From the NCBI GenBank assembly GCA_038501195.1, contig JBBPUQ010000001.1, positions 2,108,001 to 2,172,000 on the forward strand: 64,000 bases of DNA, given 5' to 3'. The stretch is from Nemania diffusa. Taxonomy: Eukaryota; Ascomycota; Sordariomycetes; Xylariales; Xylariaceae. The position numbers and the translations under genes were made by a program. Shown here one piece after another: positions 56,812 to 64,000 of this stretch. The stretch's first letter is position 1. The number at the start of each line of letters is the position of its first letter. The notes under the pieces are model-generated. The model was not told the DNA's origin and did not search any database. It worked only from the letters and a program-made list of their open reading frames with translations.

Positions 56812-58806
56812 TTATTCGGCCAGACCTGCGATGCCGCCGGCCAACGGTCGGAGAAAGAAGCTCCTGTGCTCTACAGCATAGCGGACTTGCTTATATTTCC
56901 AGGCAGGCTCCAAATCCTTCGTGGGCCAGTATGGCTGCGATTCGCTCAATTGTCTAAGATCGGCCTCGTAGTTTGATATTATAAATACCAAGTTCTCCTT
57001 AACATCCCCTGATTTCTCAACTCCCGATGGCCAGAAAAGCCTTTTACCCTCCAGTCTGAAAAATTCATCCTTCCCAATGGTGTGCTGCCCTTCGCTTGGC
57101 AGGTCAATCCCCATTGCGAAGCTTGTCGAGATCCAAGTCACTTTACCAGCAACGTTAACATTGAAAACGGACACATAAACAGTCTCTTTGCCCTTGTTCG
57201 TGATTTCGATGTAGTATAGCTCGCCCTCCCTCGCAACGCTATCCCTCGCAACTTTACCGTCGGGGACTGGGCAAAGTTGCTCTCTCTTGGTTTTGTTCTC
57301 GCCCACCAACCCAACTGTGATCTCTACGGAATGCGGCAGCTTTTCTTCGCCGCTGCCACTGGTCAAGTTGAGGAGATGCTGCGCATTGGCGAGCTTCTCA
57401 GCATCATGAAGGACCGCTCCAAGTATCTCAGCGGCATTATCGGTTAGCTCATGTGAGGCAATCTGTTGGTGATTATTGTTGGCGAGGATAATTCTATTTC
57501 CTTCTTGCTTGAGCGCCACTAGAGGTTGACCTGTCCACTTTGCATCGTGGAATTCGAAGAGCATGGAATTTTTTAGCAAATCCCTATAAGTCTCAAGTTG
57601 CCCAGTAATTGTCGCATCGAATTTGGGAAGTGTTGTTGAAGCAAGGTATGCTAGTGCATTACGACCCTCAACGCGAGCCTTAACCTCATCATCTAGATGC
57701 ACTTCGGCACGAAACCCGTTGACAATAGTAACTTCTGCCGTGAATCGTTGCCGGCTCGTGCCATCTCGTGGCAATCTAGGTACCACGATGTCATAGCGGT
57801 TGCCTATACGAACTCCTAAAATTCTCCCGCCATGAAGAATGGCTTTCGTGGGAATAGTGCCTCTTCCGTGAACATCGACGCTATACTTCTCTATTGTTAA
57901 AAACAATGGAACGGCGTCTATAGTGCTTAATGAAAATGGTATTCGCGCGCTAGGGCCATCAACCCTTGGGACCTGCAAGTCTTGATCCATGCGTTGGCAG
58001 ACTTGCATCATAGTAGTCCGCCATGAGACTTCGTGCCCGCTGTTCTCCGCTTCTTCGATAACGTCAATAAGATGTTTAGTCAGGTAGCTACTGACTCTCC
58101 GATTATTGCTTTCGATGGAATCCTCATAAGCAAGTGAATCTGAGGCGGCTGCTGCTATCCGCACAGCATACGGGTTGCCTTCGATAAAAGTCGGTCCGTC
58201 AAGTTTTCTACTTTTCTGAAGCCTCTTGATATGTTTAGACACCGTTTTATATGGGACGTTACCAATAGACTTAACCTGCAAGTCATTATTTTCCTCTCCC
58301 CGAGCCATCCTAGCCGAATGACAGCAATCGAAAATGATTGTGACGTTATGAGTCTTCTTCGTTGTGTCACGAAGCCAGTGCGTCATCTCAACATCCAGGA
58401 CTCCATGGAAATCTGAGCCTCGGGAGTGATAATCTATTGGCACAATGAATTGGTAGCGCCACGGCTGCTCTCCAGCTGCGCCTGCTACCATATCTTCATC
58501 TGGCATCTGTACCGACCCGCCATGCCCAGAATAGTAAATCACGACAACATCGTCTGTTGTGCATTGAGAGTTGAGCTTTTCCCAACTCTTTCGAATTCTT
58601 TCCCGAGTGGCTCTTGTACCACGCATCTTGCCAGAGCACTGGGTTATCTGGAACCCTTGTCTCGAGAGAAAATTGCTCATGCGTTGGACGTCGTTGCTGG
58701 TCCCACGAAGCTTTCCAACAGGACTTCCGATGAGGAGGGCGAGCTTTTTAGGGGGCTTGGCCTCATCATCTACAGGCAATACCTTCAACTTGTGAAAGAA
58801 ACTCAT
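56812..58806 (-). CDS. caspase-like (C14) protease with beta-rich C-terminal domain
   Basis: Single-exon gene, 664 aa, start ATG 58806. The N-terminal half is a caspase/metacaspase-type peptidase: strand KKLALLIGSPVGKL, SNDVQRMSNFLSRQGF, catalytic His95 in VIYYSGHGG and Cys162 in IIFDCCHS, then a p10-like part (VRIAAAASDSLAYE, SSYLTKHLIDVI). Both catalytic residues are present, so activity is plausible. The C-terminal third is beta-rich (LYYIEITNKGKETVYVSVFN, GKVTWIST) and resembles DUF4384-type domains that accompany caspase domains in other proteins; this is inference. There is no signal peptide. Such proteins are linked in fungi to regulated cell death and NLR-like systems, but no partner gene is seen nearby. 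It sits 340 bp from a MITE. Confidence 0.88.
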   Translation of the reverse strand: MSFFHKLKVLPVDDEAKPPKKLALLIGSPVGKLRGTSNDVQRMSNFLSRQGFQITQCSGKMRGTRATRERIRKSWEKLNSQCTTDDVVVIYYSGHGGSVQMPDEDMVAGAAGEQPWRYQFIVPIDYHSRGSDFHGVLDVEMTHWLRDTTKKTHNVTIIFDCCHSARMARGEENNDLQVKSIGNVPYKTVSKHIKRLQKSRKLDGPTFIEGNPYAVRIAAAASDSLAYEDSIESNNRRVSSYLTKHLIDVIEEAENSGHEVSWRTTMMQVCQRMDQDLQVPRVDGPSARIPFSLSTIDAVPLFLTIEKYSVDVHGRGTIPTKAILHGGRILGVRIGNRYDIVVPRLPRDGTSRQRFTAEVTIVNGFRAEVHLDDEVKARVEGRNALAYLASTTLPKFDATITGQLETYRDLLKNSMLFEFHDAKWTGQPLVALKQEGNRIILANNNHQQIASHELTDNAAEILGAVLHDAEKLANAQHLLNLTSGSGEEKLPHSVEITVGLVGENKTKREQLCPVPDGKVARDSVAREGELYYIEITNKGKETVYVSVFNVNVAGKVTWISTSFAMGIDLPSEGQHTIGKDEFFRLEGKRLFWPSGVEKSGDVKENLVFIISNYEADLRQLSESQPYWPTKDLEPAWKYKQVRYAVEHRSFFLRPLAGGIAGLAE

Positions 58807-61192
58807 GGCGTATTGTAAGAGGATTTAGTCCCGCTATGAGTATAGGAGCAAGAGCATATGGAGGGTGTAGTACAGGGCTCAATAAAACGATCAACTGATT
58901 GCTGGTCCTTTATGTCCTTAGAGGGACCAACGACTTTATATATATAACTACCCCTATAGGCTTTAGGAAGTTTATTACGGAACACTTAGGAAACTATTGG
59001 TGCTCTTAAAATATATATATAAAAGGATAGATAGAGCATATGGGCTCTGTTGCGACCTCTTGAAAATGAGCACCAAAGTAAAGATAAGTGTTGAATACGT
59101 AGTGACGTAAGACGAGGTCTAACTGCTACTTCCATTTGATAGAAATATATATATATAAATATCCTTTATTCTGTGCCTCTGAGGTAGATATATGTAGCTA
59201 TGACTCAGTACGTATTACCCCTACCTCCATCCTCTATCTCAAAAGGCTTGCGGAGGTATATATCTCATGTATAAGTAATCTAAGTTAGCTACGGACCCTT
59301 GCCATGCAACGTCAATTAGTCTCCCTCGGTAAAACTTTGACCAACCTGCCTTATCGGCTGAAGATCAATTTGTGGAACTAAGGGTCTAATTGGTTATACG
59401 TCTCTCTCATGCAATAGGCGGCTATCTGTAGCTACAATCACGAAATTAGGTTATTCAAGTGCAATTCTACAGTCCCGGTCTATTGAGGCAAAACGATGCC
59501 GCCAGAGTCGTTACTGATCTTGTTAAACATCAAGAGAAGCATTTAGTTAGCCGACTTCGTTGGCTTTCGACGAAAAAGTCTTGTATAAGGCTACATAAGG
59601 CTGTCATATTTCAGCTCCACTTATGATAACTTCATTTCACATACATTTGTAGTTCGGCGGTATATGTGCAATATAAAAGCATCTGCAGTCGAAGTAGCAT
59701 TTGTGATTGTAGTGTTGCATCACAGGGTCATGTGGTCAACCAAAATGACATTTGCAATGGGGGAAAAGGGGCAAGTTACAGACTCAAGTTGCCTATAAGC
59801 TAACTACATATAGTATGTTCCGATAAATACTTCACTCGCAGGTGTATACTACTACTATTTCCAGCGTATCATGATTTACATAGCTATACTTTGACACAAT
59901 AACTTCTTAGTAAAAGACGGCTAGATGCTGAATAATCTTTGGTAAGGCAGAAATGTTTAAACGCCCAAGATTTAACCTAATCCACGGGCAAAGCCGGGAG
60001 ATTCACGTCAGCTGAGCGTTCTGCGGCCACTGGCAATGAGCAGCAAGTTGCCTGCTAATACTTTCCTAGACATTTAGAAGCAGGCTGCAGCAAGCTGAAT
60101 CGCTTATTATACCTGGACCTGCCATTGGAATTTCTTCTGATCCCCATTCGTTGCGATGGAAGAGCTCTCCACACAACCAGATATCCAGAGAGGGTTCGAA
60201 GCTTGCTTTTGGCGAATATTAGATGTTTATGGAGAAGGGATGCAGTGTGGGCTAGACATGTGGATGCTCATAATAACCATATTTTTGGGGGCTGTGAACA
60301 AGGCTAGCGAATGATAATATTCTATCGCTAAGCGCGCAACATAGGCGAAATTAAAGAGGCGGGCAAAACGTGCTTCGCAAATTGAGAGACCAAAGGTTCA
60401 CGGCGAAAAACAGTAGTCCTGATAATTGAGGAAAATTGCTACGTTTTTTTATTATTTCTTTTGCGCGATGGGCATAGAAAGAATCAAGCCAAATTCACGT
60501 AGACGTAAGCCTCGAAGAAACATCCGGCCGTATTAGCGTAACCTATGGAATTGGTGAGATCATGGCATAGGCTTAGTTTTTAATTTTATACAGTCTAGTT
60601 TACGACGTGTAGAAGATAGGATATATGAGTTTATAGGACTGTTGGTAATATACACACTATTGTATCTTCTACATTCGAAGTTTCTGTCAACAGCATAATG
60701 TCATCAGATCACAGTGAAGTCAAACGAATAAAACGAGGGAAACGAATGATGAGTTCCATTGCAAAATAGGGTATAAAACGGTGTCTCGCGAGAGACGAAT
60801 TGAACAAATCGCTAAACAGGTCTTTATCGTCGTCAAGGGCTAGCCACATCATCTCTCTATACAACAACAGGTAACAGTTCAACCCAAGCCCGCCAAAGCT
60901 CATGGCCCACGACAGATAGAGAAGCGATGAGAGTCGGGGCTTAACAGGAGCCAAGGTAGGGAATAGGTCCTGCGACCAAACAAGTAATTAAACAGATGCC
61001 AGCTGGGAAACGGGGGACGGTGAATCCCAGCGACAACATTACACACGCCACAATTCAAAATTTTCTAACTGTCCCCAATTCGAACTCCAAGTCTCCTTAG
61101 TTTTTTTCCCCGGTCGTAAATATTCGTCGTCAAATAGGCTTTTTGATTTCTTTTCTTTTCGTTCTGGTCAGTCGAAGGGGTGCAAGCGGTGA
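58807..61192. other. intergenic, 2.4 kb, repeat-poor
   Basis: A+T-leaning sequence with several short TATATATA runs (58936-58946, 59146-59158). Apart from the doubtful small ORF at 60156-60314 I see no gene. An ATG-less open frame at 60709-60954 (minus) shows a short hydrophobic stretch (LYLSWAMSFGGLGLNCYLLL) that could be a remnant. Confidence 0.45.
60156..60314 (+). CDS. possible small protein, 52 aa
   Basis: ATG 60156 to TGA 60312-60314. It begins MEELSTQPDIQRGFEACFWR, with a Trp/Cys-rich middle and a hydrophobic stretch WMLIITIFLGAV before the end. No family recognised and no splice support. It may be a fragment or a chance ORF. Confidence 0.25.
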   Translation: MEELSTQPDIQRGFEACFWRILDVYGEGMQCGLDMWMLIITIFLGAVNKASE

Positions 61193-63990
61193 TCACCTGC
61201 CCTCGACTGACCTTGCGTCTTGTCCGATCGCCTTAGCAACGCTGCCCCAGTACGCTTGTGGCCACACACTTAGCACCTCGGCCTCAGTGGGCATGCGCTC
61301 GCGACACCTCGTCACCACGCTCTGGATGATCCTACCAAGCAGCTCCTCGGTGATGGGTAAAGAGCCAGTTGGCGTTTCAACAGGGTATAGGAAAGGATCG
61401 GTGGGAGATAGTAGCTCTTCGCAGGTCGGTCTAAGGTGCTGGTCGCGGCTTAGACACCGCTTCATTGTCCTCAGCAGGCTTGTTGGTACAGGTACGCCAC
61501 CGACACCATGTTCGCGAAACTCGATGTCGTATTGCCAATTGATGATAGCATGGCAACGGGCCATGTGGTTCGCAATGTGGCCAAAGGGCGGTGTCCCGTA
61601 AACCATCTGGAACAAGATACAGCCCAGACTCCAAATATCGCTCGGCTTGCCCAACTTCATCAATTTTGGGCGCGTGGGGCCGGTGCTGATTCTCCGGCTG
61701 CTTGAACCTGCCGCATTGGAGTCGATCAGACTCTCCGGGCTCATGTAGTTCGGGGTTCCAACTTGCGCCTCACGGTGCACATTAACCGTTTCCTCGGTTT
61801 GGATCGCATTCGATATGCCGAAGTCGATGAGTTTGAGGCGGCCTTGTACCAGTACGAAATTGGCTGGCTTTAGATCGGAGTGGACGATGTCGTAAGCATG
61901 AACGGCGGCAAGGCACTCGAGCATTTCTTGCCAATAATAGCGCACGAACACTGGGTCAAATTTGGCGCTCACGGAGGAGTTTTCCGGGGAGCATCTCTTT
62001 TTAAGAAGTGTGTAAAGATCCAGCTCGCCCATCTCCATAAGCTATCGCTCTTGATTAGCACTACCTTCGAGAGAAAGAACATTATGGGGCGGATACAACT
62101 TACAAGACTTAATACTTTCTTTTCATCGTTCAATTCGTAGTCAAAAAGAGTAATCACCCGTTCGACTTTGGTAAGTTTCTTGAGAAGATCAATTTCTCCT
62201 TTGTACCCCCTCACGGCATTTTCGTCGGCGTTCTCAATAGACACACGTTTTAGCGCAAACATGTGGCCGTTGTCAGCAACCACTCGGTAAACCTTGCCAC
62301 TGCCACCTCGGCCTAAACAGTCTATGCGGGTGTAGCATTTCCCATTGATTTTCATGTAGTTCCGCCGCCTTGCTGCCTGGGACGTCGTAGCTGCGCCAGC
62401 GGTGGTTGTAGCAGCGTCTAAGATGGACATTTTTGGTGGTGGTGGGGGGACTGCACGGCGCGGCGTATTATGGTTTAGAGAACTGAGTGCTTTTCGTTCT
62501 GGAGAGGTATGGCGTGGCACATTTCTATCTATGTTGATAGGACGAACCACAGGCTTCGGGAAGTCTTTTTCTAGTAGTAGGCTTGCTGCCGGCTTCTCTC
62601 TCTTGAAGGTTGGGGGAGCTTCATTTTCTTGGTCATGCCTGGAAGGTATATCTGCCCTTGGGGGTGGTATTCGATAGTGTGGGATAATAATCTCGTCCAG
62701 ATCAGGAGATTTCTGACGCGACACTAACTCTTGCTCATTCTCCCCGCTGGGTGATGTTCGATACAGACCGGCTCTTGCTGAGGACTTGGAGCTAACAGGG
62801 CTTCCAGAGGCGATGCGATCAGGGACATAATAAGAAGACGCGAGGTTGTCCACGGGCTCCATATCAATGAAATCATGGGCCTGGGGGCCTTCAGGATCCT
62901 GGCTGGATGCAAGGAGCCGGCCTTCGTTCTCCGCATCTTCTTCGCTCTGTCGCCTACGTCCCCGGCGAGCTGGCCCACTAAGAAAGCTGCCGGGGATTTT
63001 GCCTACTCTCTTCACTCGTACTGCACTCTGAAGTGCTTGATTCTCGTCGTTCCGGGCTCGAGAACTATTGGACCCTGGCCGTGAAATGCTTCCCAGGTTT
63101 GCTTCTGGTTGGCTACGAGCAGCTGTCTGTGGCTCATCGGGTAGATCATCGTCAACCACGCGAGGGACCGAGTCTCCTCTCTTCGAAGATACTGCGGAGG
63201 AGCCGGTTGATCGACCCCGATTACTCGATGATCCCATCGATATCTTGACCACGCGGCCTTGTTGATTTGGTGTATTAATGTCCTTCTCTCTGATTTCGGA
63301 GATGTTTCCCTTCTCTCCAACACTGCCGTCCATACTTGGGGGTCGGGCCCTAGTCTGCGATGCTGATAACGATGTCGATGTGGATATTGATGTTGAAACA
63401 GATCTCCTCTTCGTAGGCTGGAACTGCGAGGCCGCAGAGACTGCTGAGCCCTGTGATGCAGTGCTCAATCGCACTACTCGCTTCCTAACAGGACTGGCCT
63501 CCTTACTCGCCTGGCTTTGCGCTGGAGAAGGCTGTCGAGCGGGCGGTTGCGCACTACTAGCACGAGTCTGTCGTTTCTCTTCGCCAATTGAGGCGGCTGC
63601 AGCACCGAGGACGCTGCGTCGTTTGACAGGCTTCTGCAGTTCGGGCTGGGAAACCGGCGACGAGGGCCGGTGGCTCTGAGCTCGGGTTCGGACACGGCTA
63701 TTTTCCTTCTCATTTTCTCCCCCGTCGCTTAGCAATGCTTTCGTGAGAGCGCTAAGCCCCATAGGCACAGGAAGCTCGTCATCTGAGCTGTCGCCTGGAG
63801 CCTGTGCGTGAGACTGAGACCGAGACTGAGACCGAAACGCGTAGGCGGCTGGCGCGGGATTCGATTCAACGCGACTGAGCTGTGACCTCGAAGTGTTCCT
63901 CCGTAGACCAGATCGCAGTGATGATCTCCTCGGCAGGCCGGTTGGCTGCCCGGGATCGGGACCAGCTGGGGTGGGCAATGTCGTAGCCAT
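61193..63990 (-). CDS. MPS1: Mps1/TTK dual-specificity spindle-checkpoint kinase
   Basis: Mps1 phosphorylates kinetochore Spc105/Knl1 to start spindle-checkpoint signalling, with roles in spindle-pole duplication in yeasts. Two exons (63990-62104, 62041-61193) encode 911 aa. About 540 N-terminal residues are disordered, Ser/Arg/Pro-rich. The kinase domain begins at KINGKCYTRIDCLGRGGSGK (glycine loop) and has Lys581 in FALKRV. The 62-nt intron falls just before the hinge, and the join gives LSLLMEMGELDL. The catalytic loop is HSDLKPANF (Asp685; Ser in place of the usual Arg of HRD, normal for Mps1), then LIDFGIS (Asp702), VGTPNYMSPE and SDIWSLGCILFQMVYG. The ATG at 63990 lies 10 bp inside the window edge, so an upstream exon cannot be excluded. 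Confidence 0.92.
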
Positions 63991-64000
63991 CGATGGGGGC

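Noticed and set aside
58936..59158. TATATATA runs as microsatellite or origin
   Set aside because: The runs are only 8-12 bp and not organised as an array.
63278..63679. Long plus-strand frame opposite MPS1
   Set aside because: Antisense shadow of the disordered, Ser/Arg-rich N-terminus of the kinase gene.
1..64000. CRISPR arrays, bacterial operons or prophage-like elements
   Set aside because: Spliceosomal introns and eukaryotic nuclear genes throughout; no regularly spaced direct repeats were seen.

Overview
The window looks like nuclear DNA of a filamentous ascomycete (Pezizomycotina, most likely Sordariomycetes). Most genes carry short introns of about 47-160 nt with GTAAGT/GTGAGT donors, CTAAC-type branch sites and AG acceptors. 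The housekeeping set is ascomycete-like: monopolin Csm1/Pcs1, Mcd4, Mps1, Mtd1 and fungal-type cystathionine beta-lyase. A 4-kb A+T block and a drug-efflux pseudogene bear marks like those of repeat-induced point mutation (RIP). Exon joins below were derived by hand. For every multi-exon gene given exact joins, the summed exon length is a multiple of three and conserved motifs continue across the joins.

Layout: 1-3.9 kb has no recognisable gene. 3.9-15.7 kb holds cystathionine beta-lyase (-), the AAA extractor Msp1 (-), the monopolin subunit Csm1/Pcs1 (+) and the GPI ethanolamine-phosphate transferase Mcd4 (+). 15.8-30.4 kb is an accessory stretch: a major-facilitator pseudogene with three tryptophan-to-amber changes, two small unrecognised genes, an Ecm33-like surface protein, a 3,957-bp A+T-saturated hAT-like transposon with 22-bp inverted termini and a perfect 8-bp target duplication, a decayed gene fragment, and an 824-residue unknown protein preceded by an abutting upstream ORF. 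31.0-37.9 kb is one 17-exon gene (about 1,786 aa) that joins a predicted nucleotidyltransferase-like N-terminus to many ankyrin repeats.

39.0-53.7 kb is a dense housekeeping block: Mtd1 (-), Mms19 (+, apparently with a GC-AG intron), signal peptidase subunit Spc2 (-) diverging from Emc3 (+), RNA polymerase III subunit Rpc25 (-), a small unknown (-), a NUFIP1/CCCH protein (+) and mitochondrial bL21m (+). 53.7-61 kb is again accessory: a three-exon unknown, a 408-bp MITE with 56-57-bp inverted ends and TA flanks next to a diverged relative, and an intact single-exon caspase-like protease. The window closes with the spindle-checkpoint kinase Mps1 (-).

There is no operon logic. Shared roles are limited to broad themes: chromosome segregation (Csm1/Pcs1, Mps1), ER and membrane-protein biogenesis (Mcd4, Spc2, Emc3, Msp1), and methionine/one-carbon metabolism (cystathionine beta-lyase, Mtd1). 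The most unusual items are the well-delimited mutated hAT element, the nucleotidyltransferase-ankyrin fusion and the caspase-like gene in its transposon-marked neighbourhood.
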